NCBI GenBank assembly: GCA_949752745.1
Contig: OX457033.1
Location: 17,354,407 to 17,418,406, forward strand
Direction: 5' to 3'
Length of the DNA: 64,000 bases
Source of the DNA: Protula sp. h YS-2021
Taxonomy: Eukaryota > Annelida > Polychaeta > Sabellida > Serpulidae
Part shown: one piece after another, positions 13,495 to 26,137 of the stretch
Numbering within the stretch: position 1 is the stretch's first letter
How the letters are laid out: the number at the start of each line of letters is the position of its first letter
The notes under the pieces: generated by a model
Told to the model about the DNA's origin: nothing
What the model saw: the letters and a program-made list of their open reading frames with translations, nothing else
Databases searched by the model: none
Program-made: the position numbers and the translations under genes

Positions 13495-16400
13495 ATGCTT
13501 GAGTTAGGGTTAGGGTTAGGGCTATTAGGGTTGGCTTTGACAGCTTTGCTATTGATTTTGAATTTCAAACATAGGGTGCAATCCACTAATTTGATGCTCC
13601 TCTTTCCAAAAATTTTATTATTTGCCATATTCTTTACTATCACCCAATCACTTTTGCTTATCGTCCATTCCTGTAATGGTAAAAGATCATTAGGGTTAGG
13701 GTTAGAGTTATTAGGGTTGGCTTTGACAGCTTTGCTATTGATTTTGAATTTCAAACATAGGGTGCAATCCACTAATTTGATGCTCCTCTTTCCAAAAGTA
13801 ATGATATTTTCAAAATTGGTCACTATCACTCAATCACTTTTATTCAACGCCCATTGCTACAATGGTAAATGAATGCTTGAGTTAGGGTTAGGGTTAGGGC
13901 TATTAGGGTTGGCTTTGACAGCTTTGCTATTGATTTTGAATTTCAAACATAGGGTGCAATCCACTAATTTGATGCTCCTCTTTCCAAAAATTGTATTATT
14001 TGCCAAATTCTTTACTATCACCCAATCACTTTTGCTTATCGTCCATTCCTGTAATGGTAAAAGATCATTAGGGTTAGGGTTAGAGTTATTAGGGTTGGCT
14101 TTGACAGCTTTGCTATTGATTTTGAATTTCAAACATAGGGTGCAATCCACTAATTTGATGCTCCTCTTTCCAAAAATTTTATTATTTGCCAAATTCTTTA
14201 CTATCACCCAATCACTTTTGCTTATCGTCCATTCCTGTAATGGTAAAAGATCATTAGGGTTAGGGTTAGAGTTATTAGGGTTGGCTTTGACAGCTTTGCT
14301 ATTGATTTTGAATTTCAAACATAGGGTGCAATCCACTAATTTGATGCTCCTCTTTCCAAACATTTTATTATTTGCCAAATTCTTTACTATCACCCAATCA
14401 CTTTTGCTTATCGTCCATTCCTGTAATGGTAAAAGATCATTAGGGTTAGGGTTAGAGATATTAGGGTTGGCTTTGACAGCTTTGCTATTGATTTTGAATT
14501 TCAAACATAAGGTGCAATCCACTAATTTGATGCTCCTCTTTCCAAAAGTAATGATATTTTCAAAATTGGTCACTATCACTCAATCACTTTTATTCATCGC
14601 CCATTGCTACAATGGTAAATGAATGCTTGAGTTAGGGTTAGGCTTAGGGCTATTAGGGTTGGCTTTGACAGCTTTGCTATTGATTTTGAATTTCAAACAT
14701 AGGGTGCAATCCACTAATTTGATGCTCCTCTTTCCAAAAATTTTATTATTTGCCAAATTCTTTACTATCACCCAATCACTTTTGCTTATCGTCCATTCCT
14801 GTAATGGTAAAAGATCATTAGGGTTAGGGTTAGAGTTATTAGGGTTGGCTTTGACAGCTTTGCTATTGATTTTGAATTTCAAACATAGGGTGCAATCCAC
14901 TAATTTGATGCTCCTCTTTCCAAAAATTTTATTATTTGCCAAATTCTTTACTATCACCCAATCACTTTTGCTTATCGTCCATTCCTGTAATGGTAAAAGA
15001 TCATTAGGGTTAGGGTTAGAGTTATTAGGGTTGGCTTTGACAGCTTTGCTATTGATTTTGAATTTCAAACATAGGGTGCAATCCACTAATTTGATGCTCC
15101 TCTTTCCAAAAATTTTATTATTTGCCAAATTCTTTACTATCACCCAATCACTTTTGCTTATCGTCCAGTCCTGTAATGGTAAAAGATCATTAGGGTTAGG
15201 GTTAGAGTTATTAGGGTTGGCTTTGACAGCTTTGCTATTGATTTTGAATTTCAAACATAGGGTGCAATCCACTAATTTGATGCTCCTCTTTCCAAAAATT
15301 TTATTATTTGCCAAATTCTTTACTATCACCCAATCACTTTTGCTTATCGTCCATTCCTGTAATGGTAATAGATCATTAGGGTTAGGGTTAGAGTTATTAG
15401 GGTTGGCTTTGACAGCTTTGCTATTGATTTTGAATTTCAAACATAGGGTGCAATCCACTAATTTGATGCTCCTCTTTCCAAAAATTGTATTATTTGCCAA
15501 ATTCTTTACTATCACCCAATCACTTTTGCTTATCGTCCATTCCTGTAATGGTAAAAGATCATTAGGGTTAGGGTTAGAGTTATTAGGGTTGGCTTTGACA
15601 GCTTTGCTATTGATTTTGAATTTCAAACATAGGGTGCAATCCACTAATTTGATGCTCCTCTTTCCAAAAATTGTATTATTTGCCAAATTCTTTACTATCA
15701 CCCAATCACTTTTGCTTATCGTCCATTCCTGTAATGGTAAAAGATCATTAGGGTTAGGGTTAGAGTTATTAGGGTTGGCTTTGACAGCTTTGCTATTGAT
15801 GTTGAATTTCAAACATAGGGTGCAATCCACTAATTTGATGCTCCTCTTTCCAAAAGTAATGATATTTTCAAAATTGGTCACTATCACTCAATCACTTTTA
15901 TTCATCGCCCATTGCTACAATGGTAAATGAATGCTTGAGTTAGGGTTAGGGTTAGGGCTATTAGGGTTGGCTTTGACAGCTTTGCTATTGATTTTGAATT
16001 TCAAACATAGGGTGCAATCCACTAATTTGATGCTCCTCTTTCCAAAAATTGTATTATTTGCCAAATTCTTTACTATCACCCAATCACTTTTGCTTATCGT
16101 CCATTCCTGTAATGGTAAAAGATCATTAGGGTTAGGGTTAGAGTTATTAGGGTTGGCTTTGACAGCTTTGCTATTGATTTTGAATTTCAAACATAGGGTG
16201 CAATCCACTAATTTGATGCTCCTCTTTCCAAAAATTTTATTATTTGCCAAATTCTTTACTATCACCCAATCACTTTTGCTTATCGTCCATTCCTGTAATG
16301 GTAAAAGATCATTAGGGTTAGGGTTAGAGTTATTAGGGTTGGCTTTGACAGCTTTGCTATTGATTTTGAATTTCAAACATAGGGTGCAATCCACTAATTT

Positions 16401-19400
16401 GATGCTCCTCTTTCCAAACATTTTATTATTTGCCAAATTCTTTACTATCACCCAATCACTTTTGCTTATCGTCCATTCCTGTAATGGTAAAAGATCATTA
16501 GGGTTAGGGTTAGAGATATTAGGGTTGGCTTTGACAGCTTTGCTATTGATTTTGAATTTCAAACATAAGGTGCAATCCACTAATTTGATGCTCCTCTTTC
16601 CAAAAGTAATGATATTTTCAAAATTGGTCACTATCACTCAATCACTTTTATTCATCGCCCATTGCTACAATGGTAAATGAATGCTTGAGTTAGGGTTAGG
16701 GTTAGGGCTATTAGGGTTGGCTTTGACAGCTTTGCTATTGATTTTGAATTTCAAACATAGGGTGCAATCCACTAATTTGATGCTCCTCTTTCCAAAAATT
16801 TTATTATTTGCCATATTCTTTACTATCACCCAATCACTTTTGCTTATCGTCCATTCCTGTAATGGTAAAAGATCATTAGGGTTAGGGTTAGAGTTATTAG
16901 GGTTGGCTTTGACAGCTTTGCTATTGATTTTGAATTTCAAACATAGGGTGCAATCCACTAATTTGATGCTCCTCTTTCCAAAAGTAATGATATTTTCAAA
17001 ATTGGTCACTATCACTCAATCACTTTTATTCAACGCCCATTGCTACAATGGTAAATGAATGCTTGAGTTAGGGTTAGGGTTAGGGCTATTAGGGTTGGCT
17101 TTGACAGCTTTGCTATTGATTTTGAATTTCAAACATAGGGTGCAATCCACTAATTTGATGCTCCTCTTTCCAAAAATTGTATTATTTGCCAAATTCTTTA
17201 CTATCACCCAATCACTTTTGCTTATCGTCCATTCCTGTAATGGTAAAAGATCATTAGGGTTAGGGTTAGAGTTATTAGGGTTGGCTTTGACAGCTTTGCT
17301 ATTGATTTTGAATTTCAAACATAGGGTGCAATCCACTAATTTGATGCTCCTCTTTCCAAAAGTAATGATATTTTCAAAATTGGTCACTATCACTCAATCA
17401 CTTTTATTCAACGCCCATTGCTACAATGGTAAATGAATGCTTGAGTTAGGGTTAGGGTTAGGGCTATTAGGGTTGGCTTTGACAGCTTTGCTATTGATTT
17501 TGAATTTCAAACATAGGGTGCAATCCACTAATTTGATGCTCCTCTTTCCAAAAATTTTATTATTTGCCATATTCTTTACTATCACCCAATCACTTTTGCT
17601 TATCGTCCATTCCTGTAATGGTAAAAGATCATTAGGGTTAGGGTTAGAGATATTAGGGTTGGCTTTGACAGCTTTGCTATTGATTTTGAATTTCAAACAT
17701 AAGGTGCAATCCACTAATTTGATGCTCCTCTTTCCAAAAGTAATGATATTTTCAAAATTGGTCACTATCACTCAATCACTTTTATTCATCGCCCATTGCT
17801 ACAATGGTAAATGAATGCTTGAGTTAGGGTTAGGGTAAGGGCTATTAGGGTTGGCTTTGACAGCTTTGCTATTGATTTTGAATTTCAAACATAGGGTGCA
17901 ATCCACTAATTTGATGCTCCTCTTTCCAAAAATTTTATTATTTGCCATATTCTTTACTATCACCCAATCACTTTTGCTTATCGTCCATTCCTGTAATGGT
18001 GAAAGATCATTAGGGTTAGGGTTAGAGTTATTAGGGTTGGCTTTGACAGCTTTGCTATTGATTTTGAATTTCAAACATAGGGTGCAATCCACTAATTTGA
18101 TGCTCCTCTTTCCAAAAGTAATGATATTTTCAAAATTGGTCACTATCACTCAATCACTTTTATTAAACGCCCATTGCTACAATGGTAAATGAATGCTTGA
18201 GTTAGGGTTAGGGTTAGGGCTATTAGGGTTGGCTTTGACAGCTTTGCTATTGATTTTGAATTTCAAACATAGGGTGCAATCCACTAATTTGATGCTCCTC
18301 TTTCCAAAAATTGTATTATTTGCCAAATTCTTTACTATCACCCAATCACTTTTGCTTATCGTCCATTCCTGTAATGGTAAAAGATCATTAGGGTTAGGGT
18401 TAGAGTTATTAGGGTTGGCTTTGACAGCTTTGCTATTGATTTTGAATTTCAAACATAGGGTGCAATCCACTAATTTGATGCTCCTCTTTCCAAACATTTT
18501 ATTATTTGCCAAATTCTTTACTATCACCCAATCACTTTTGCTTATCGTCCATTCCTGTAATGGTAAAAGATCATTAGGGTTAGGGTTAGAGTTATTAGGG
18601 TTGGCTTTGACAGCTTTGCTATTGATTTTGAATTTCAAACATAAGGTGCAATCCACTAATTTGATGCTCCTCTTTCCAAAAGTAATGATATTTTCAAAAT
18701 TGGTCACTATCACTCAATCACTTTTATTCATCGCCCATTGCTACAATGGTAAATGAATGCTTGAGTTAGGGTTAGGCTTAGGGCTATTAGGGTTGGCTTT
18801 GACAGCTTTGCTATTGATTTTGAATTTCAAACATAGGGTGCAATCCACTAATTTGATGCTCCTCTTTCCAAAAATTTTATTATTTGCCATATTCTTTACT
18901 ATCACCCAATCACTTTTGCTTATCGTCCATTCCTGTAATGGTAAAAGATCATTAGGGTTAGGGTTAGAGTTATTAGGGTTGGCTTTGACAGCTTTGCTAT
19001 TGATTTTGAATTTCAAACATAGGGTGCAATCCACTAATTTGATGCTCCTCTTTCCAAAAGTAATGATATTTTCAAAATTGGTCACTATCACTCAATCACT
19101 TTTATTCAACGCCCATTGCTACAATGGTAAATGAATGCTTGAGTTAGGGTTAGGGTTAGGGCTATTAGGGTTGGCTTTGACAGCTTTGCTATTGATTTTG
19201 AATTTCAAACATAGGGTGCAATCCACTAATTTGATGCTCCTCTTTCCAAAAATTGTATTATTTGCCAAATTCTTTACTATCACCCAATCACTTTTGCTTA
19301 TCGTCCATTCCTGTAATGGTAAAAGATCATTAGGGTTAGGGTTAGAGTTATTAGGGTTGGCTTTGACAGCTTTGCTATTGATTTTGAATTTCAAACATAG

Positions 19401-21006
19401 GGTGCAATCCACTAATTTGATGCTCCTCTTTCCAAAAATTTTATTATTTGCCAAATTCTTTACTATCACCCAATCACTTTTGCTTATCGTCCATTCCTGT
19501 AATGGTAAAAGATCATTAGGGTTAGGGTTAGAGTTATTAGGGTTGGCTTTGACAGCTTTGCTATTGATTTTGAATTTCAAACATAGGGTGCAATCCACTA
19601 ATTTGATGCTCCTCTTTCCAAACATTTTATTATTTGCCAAATTCTTTACTATCACCCAATCACTTTTGCTTATCGTCCATTCCTGTAATGGTAAAAGATC
19701 ATTAGGGTTAGGGTTAGAGATATTAGGGTTGGCTTTGACAGCTTTGCTATTGATTTTGAATTTCAAACATAAGGTGCAATCCACTAATTTGATGCTCCTC
19801 TTTCCAAAAGTAATGATATTTTCAAAATTGGTCACTATCACTCAATCACTTTTATTCATCGCCCATTGCTACAATGGTAAATGAATGCTTGAGTTAGGGT
19901 TAGGGTTAGGGCTATTAGGGTTGGCTTTGACAGCTTTGCTATTGATTTTGAATTTCAAACATAGGGTGCAATCCACTAATTTGATGCTCCTCTTTCCAAA
20001 AATTTTATTATTTGCCAAATTCTTTACTATCACCCAATCACTTTTGCTTATCGTCCATTCCTGTAATGGTAAAAGATCATTAGGGTTAGGGTTAGAGTTA
20101 TTAGGGTTGGCTTTGACAGCTTTGCTATTGATTTTGAATTTCAAACATAGGGTGCAATCCACTAATTTGATGCTCCTCTTTCCAAAAATTGTATTATTTG
20201 CCAAATTCTTTACTATCACCCAATCACTTTTGCTTATCGTCCATTCCTGTAATGGTAAAAGATCATTAGGGTTAGGGTTAGAGTTATTAGGGTTGGCTTT
20301 GACAGCTTTGCTATTGATTTTGAATTTCAAACATAGGGTGCAATCCACTAATTTGATGCTCCTCTTTCCAAAAATTTTATTATTTGCCAAATTCTTTACT
20401 ATCACCCAATCACTTTTGCTTATCGTCCATTCCTGTAATGGTAAAAGATCATTAGGGTTAGGGTTAGAGTTATTAGGGTTGGCTTTGACAGCTTTGCTAT
20501 TGATTTTGAATTTCAAACATAGGGTGCAATCCACTAATTTGATGCTCCTCTTTCCAAAAATTTTATTATTTGCCAAATTCTTTACTATCACCCAATCACT
20601 TTTGCTTATCGTCCATTCCTGTAATGGTAATAGATCATTAGGGTTAGGGTTAGAGTTATTAGGGTTGGCTTTGACAGCTTTGCTATTGATTTTGAATTTC
20701 AAACATAGGGTGCAATCCACTAATTTGATGCTCCTCTTTCCAAAAATTGTATTATTTGCCAAATTCTTTACTATCACCCAATCACTTTTGCTTATCGTCC
20801 ATTCCTGTAATGGTAAAAGATCATTAGGGTTAGGGTTAGAGTTATTAGGGTTGGCTTTGACAGCTTTGCTATTGATTTTGAATTTGAAAAATAGAGTAAA
20901 ACCGACTAATTTGATGCTCCTCTTTTTAAAAATGACGATATTTTCAAAATTGGTCACTATCACTCTATCACTTTTATTCAACGCCCATTGCTACAATGGT
21001 AAATGA
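13495..21006 (+). repeat. Mosaic higher-order block with three copies of a 750-bp unit
   Basis: A 750-bp A-A-A-B unit occurs at 13,873-14,622, 15,931-16,680 and 19,135-19,884. Its internal variant order is the same each time (AAATTGTATT, then AAATTTTATT, then AAACATTTTA, then an AGAGATATTAGG unit). Between the copies lie 378-bp dimers and longer runs of A monomers, including six consecutive A units at about 14,623-15,739. The arrangement fits repeated unequal exchange rather than one regular higher-order period. Confidence 0.75.
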
Positions 21007-24000
21007 ATGCTTGAGTTCGGGCTAGGGTTAGGGCTAATAGGGTTGGCTTTGACAGCTTTGCTATTGATTTTGAATTTCAAACATAGGGTGCAATCCACTA
21101 ATTTGATGCTCCTCTATCCAAAAGTAATGATATTTTCAAAATTGGTCACTATCACTCAATCACTTTTATTCAACGCCCATTGCTACAATGGTAAATGAAT
21201 GCTTGAGTTAGGGGTAGGGTTAGGGCTATTAGGGTTGGCTTTGACAGCTTTGCTATTGATTTTGAATTTCAAACATAGGGTGCAATCCACTAATTTGATG
21301 CTCCTCTTTCCAAAAGTTATGATATTTTCAAAATTGGTCACTATCACTCAATCACTTTTATTCAACGCCCATTGCTACAATGGTAAATGAATGCTTGAGT
21401 TAGGGCTAGGGTTAGCGCTATTAGGGTTGGCTTTGACAGCTTTGCTATTGATTTTGAATTTCAAACATAGGGTGCAATCCACTAATTTGATGCTCCTCTA
21501 TCCAAATGTAATGATATTTTCAAAATTGGTCACTATCACTCAATCACTTTTATTCAACCCCCATTGCTATAATGGTAAATGAATGCTTGAGTTAGGGTTA
21601 GGGTTAGGGCTATTAGGGTTGGCTTTGACAGCTTTGCTATTGATTTTGAATTTCAAACATAGGGTGCAATCCACTAATTTGATGCTCCTCTTTCCAAAAA
21701 TTTTATTATTTGCCAAATTCTTTACTATCACCCAATCACTTTTGCTTATCGTCCATTCCTGTAATGGTAAAAGATCACTAGAGTTAGGGATAGAGTTATT
21801 AGGATTGGCTTTGACAGCTTTGCTATTGATTTTGAATTTCAAACATAGGGTGCAATCCACTAATTTGATGCTCCTCTTTCCAAAAGTAATGATATTTTCA
21901 AAATTGGTCACTATCACTCAATCACTTTTATTCAACGCCCATTGCTACAATGGTAAATGAATGCTTGAGTTAGGGTTAGGGTTAGGGCTATTAGGGTTGG
22001 CTTTGACAGCTTTGCTATTGATTTTGAATTTCAAACATAGGGTGCAATCCACTAATTTGATGCTCCTCTATCCAAATGTAATGATATTTTCAAAATTGGT
22101 CACTATCACTCAATCACTTTTATTCAACCCCCATTGCTATAATGGTAAATGAATGCTTGAGTTAGGGTTAGGGTTAGGGCTATTAGGGTTGGCTTTGACA
22201 GCTTTGCTATTGATTTTGAATTTCAAACATAGGGTGCAATCCACTAATTTGATGCTCCTCTTTCCAAAAATTTTATTATTTGCCAAATTCTTTACTATCA
22301 CCCAATCACTTTTGCTTATCGTCCATTCCTGTAATGGTAAAAGATCACTAGAGTTAGGGATAGAGTTATTAGGATTGGCTTTGACAGCTTTGCTATTGAT
22401 TTTGAATTTCAAACATAGGGTGCAATCCACTAATTTGATGCTCCTCTTTCCAAAAGTAATGATATTTTCAAAATTGGTCACTATCACTCAATCACTTTTA
22501 TTCAACGCCCATTGCTACAATGGTAAATGAATGCTTGAGTTAGGGTTAGGGTTAGGGCTATTAGGGTTGGCTTTGACAGCTTTGCTATTGATTTTGAATT
22601 TCAAACATAGGGTGCAATCCACTAATTTGATGCTCCTCTATCCAAATGTAATGATATTTTCAAAATTGGTCACTATCACTCAATCACTTTTATTCAACCC
22701 CCATTGCTATAATGGTAAATGAATGCTTGAGTTAGGGTTAGGGTTAGGGCTATTAGGGTTGGCTTTGACAGCTTTGCTATTGATTTTGAATTTCAAACAT
22801 AGGGTGCAATCCACTAATTTGATGCTCCTCTTTCCAAAAATTTTATTATTTGCCAAATTCTTTACTATCACCCAATCACTTTTGCTTATCGTCCATTCCT
22901 GTAATGGTAAAAGATCACTAGAGTTAGGGATAGAGTTATTAGGATTGGCTTTGACAGCTTTGCTATTGATTTTGAATTTCAAACATAGGGTGCAATCCAC
23001 TAATTTGATGCTCCTCTTTCCAAAAGTAATGATATTTTCAAAATTGGTCACTATCACTCAATCACTTTTATTCAACGCCCATTGCTACAATGGTAAATGA
23101 ATGCTTGAGTTAGGGTTAGGGTTAGGGCTATTAGGGTTGGCTTTGACAGCTTTGCTATTGATTTTGAATTTCAAACATAGGGTGCAATCCACTAATTTGA
23201 TGCTCCTCTTTCCAAAAATTTTATTATTTGCCATATTCTTTACTATCACCCAATCACTTTTGCTTATCGTCCATTCCTGTAATGGTAAAAGATCATTAGG
23301 GTTAGGGTTAGAGTTATTAGGGTTGGCTTTGACAGCTTTGCTATTGATTTTGAATTTGAAAAATAGAGTAAAACCGACTAATTTTAATGCTCCTCTTTTT
23401 AAAAATGACGATATTTTCAAAATTGGTCACTATCACTCTATCACTTTTATTCAACGCCCATTGCTACAATGGTAAATGAATGCTTGAGTTCGGGCTAGGG
23501 TTAGGGCTAATAGGGTTGGCTTTGACAGCTTTGCTATTGATTTTGAATTTCAAACATAGGGTGCAATCCACTAATTTGATGCTCCTCTATCCAAAAGTAA
23601 TGATATTTTCAAAATTGGTCACTATCACTCAATCACTTTTATTCAACGCCCATTGCTACAATGGTAAATGAATGCTTGAGTTAGGGGTAGGGTTAGGGCT
23701 ATTAGGGTTGGCTTTGACAGCTTTGCTATTGATTTTGAATTTCAAACATAGGGTGCAATCCACTAATTTGATGCTCCTCTTTCCAAAAGTAATGATATTT
23801 TCAAAATTGGTCACTATCACTCAATCACTTTTATTCAACGCCCATTGCTACAATGGTAAATGAATGCTTGAGTTAGGGCTAGGGTTAGCGCTATTAGGGT
23901 TGGCTTTGACAGCTTTGCTATTGATTTTGAATTTCAAACATAGGGTGCAATCCACTAATTTGATGCTCCTCTATCCAAATGTAATGATATTTTCAAAATT

Positions 24001-25003
24001 GGTCACTATCACTCAATCACTTTTATTCAACCCCCATTGCTATAATGGTAAATGAATGCTTGAGTTAGGGTTAGGGTTAGGGCTATTAGGGTTGGCTTTG
24101 ACAGCTTTGCTATTGATTTTGAATTTCAAACATAGGGTGCAATCCACTAATTTGATGCTCCTCTTTCCAAAAATTTTATTATTTGCCAAATTCTTTACTA
24201 TCACCCAATCACTTTTGCTTATCGTCCATTCCTGTAATGGTAAAAGATCACTAGAGTTAGGGATAGAGTTATTAGGATTGGCTTTGACAGCTTTGCTATT
24301 GATTTTAAATTTCAAACATAGGGTGCAATCCACTAATTTGATGCTCCTCTTTCCAAAAGTAATGATATTTTCAAAATTGGTCACTATCACTCAATCACTT
24401 TTATTCAACGCCCATTGCTACAATGGTAAATGAATGCTTGAGTTAGGGTTAGGGTTAGGGCTATTAGGGTTGGCTTTGACAGCTTTGCTATTGATTTTGA
24501 ATTTCAAACATAGGGTGCAATCCACTAATTTGATGCTCCTCTATCCAAATGTAATGATATTTTCAAAATTGGTCACTATCACTCAATCACTTTTATTCAA
24601 CCCCCATTGCTATAATGGTAAATGAATGCTTGAGTTAGGGTTAGGGTTAGGGCTATTAGGGTTGGCTTTGACAGCTTTGCTATTGATTTTGAATTTCAAA
24701 CATAGGGTGCAATCCACTAATTTGATGCTCCTCTTTCCAAAAATTTTATTATTTGCCAAATTCTTTACTATCACCCAATCACTTTTGCTTATCGTCCATT
24801 CCTGTAATGGTAAAAGATCACTAGAGTTAGGGATAGAGTTATTAGGATTGGCTTTGACAGCTTTGCTATTGATTTTGAATTTCAAACATAGGGTGCAATC
24901 CACTAATTTGATGCTCCTCTTTCCAAAAGTAATGATATTTTCAAAATTGGTCACTATCACTCAATCACTTTTATTCAACGCCCATTGCTACAATGGTAAA
25001 TGA
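20870..25003 (+). repeat. 570-bp higher-order repeat inside a 2473-bp segmental duplication
   Basis: From 21,583 a 570-bp unit (378-bp A-B dimer with the CACTAGAGTTAGGGATAGAG variant, plus one 192-bp B unit with CCAAATGTAATG) repeats at 21,583, 22,153 and 22,723, and again at 24,056 and 24,626. The three single B units at 21,007-21,582 recur at 23,480-24,055, exactly 2473 bp downstream, together with the preceding GAATTTGAAAAATAGAG monomer. The second copy carries an extra base near 23,388. So a large segment containing its own local higher-order repeat was copied. Confidence 0.8.
21199..21390 (+). repeat. Type B monomer exemplar (192 bp)
   Basis: A typical B monomer counted from ATGCTTGAG. 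Most B units carry three perfect TTAGGG units, then CTATTAGGG, so four GGG tracts lie within about 27 bp. This copy has one TTAGGGG variant. The second half contains GGTCACTATCACTCAATC and ends GGTAAATGA. The tail TGAATG is a stop codon directly followed by a start codon in the plus-strand open frame. This is why apparent plus-strand reading frames end and restart at every B unit. Confidence 0.9.
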
Positions 25004-26137
25004 ATGCTTGAGTTAGGGTTAGGGTTAGGGCTATTAGGGTTGGCTTTGACAGCTTTGCTATTGATTTTGAATTTCAAACATAGGGTGCAATCCACTAATT
25101 TGATGCTCCTCTTTCCAAAAATTTTATTATTTGCCATATTCTTTACTATCACCCAATCACTTTTGCTTATCGTCCATTCCTGTAATGGTAAAAGATCATT
25201 AGGGTTAGGGTTAGAGTTATTAGGGTTGGCTTTGACAGCTTTGCTATTGATTTTGAATTTCAAACATAGGGTGCAATCCACTAATTTGATGCTCCTCTTT
25301 CCAAAAGTAATGATATTTTCAAAATTGGTCACTATCACTCAATCACTTTTATTCAACGCCCATTGCTACAATGGTAAATGAATGCTTGAGTTAGGGTTAG
25401 GGTTAGGGCTATTAGGGTTGGCTTTGACAGCTTTGCTATTGATTTTGAATTTCAAACATAGGGTGCAATCCACTAATTTGATGCTCCTCTTTCCAAAAAT
25501 TTTATTATTTGCCAAATTCTTTACTATCACCCAATCACTTTTGCTTATCGTCCATTCCTGTAATGGTAAAAGATCATTAGGGTTAGGGTTAGAGTTATTA
25601 GGGTTGGCTTTGACAGCTTTGCTATTGATTTTGAATTTCAAACATAGGGTGCAATCCACTAATTTGATGCTCCTCTTTCCAAAAGTAATGATATTTTCAA
25701 AATTGGTCACTATCACTCTATCACTTTTATTCAACGCCCATTGCTACAATGGTAAATGAATGCTTGAGTTAGGGTTAGGGTTAGGGCTATTAGGGTTGGC
25801 TTTGACAGCTTTGCTATTGATTTTGAATTTCAAACATAGGGTGCAATCCACTAATTTGATGCTCCTCTTTCCAAAAATTTTATTATTTGCCATATTCTTT
25901 ACTATCACCCAATCACTTTTGCTTATCGTCCATTCCTGTAATGGTAAAAGATCATTAGGGTTAGGGTTAGAGGTATTAGGGTTGGCTTTGACAGCTTTGC
26001 TATTGATTTTGAATTTCAAACATAGGGTGCAATCCACTAATTTGATGCTCCTCTTTCCAAAAGTAATGATATTTTCAAAATTGGTCACTATCACTCAATC
26101 ACTTATATTCAACGCCCATTGCTACAATGGTAAATGA

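Noticed and set aside
14607..15930. Very long open frames (435 codons plus strand, 426 codons minus strand) in the array
   Set aside because: They are monomer translations kept open by lengths divisible by three. Both strands are open at once, indels and stops are tolerated elsewhere, and no domain is present.
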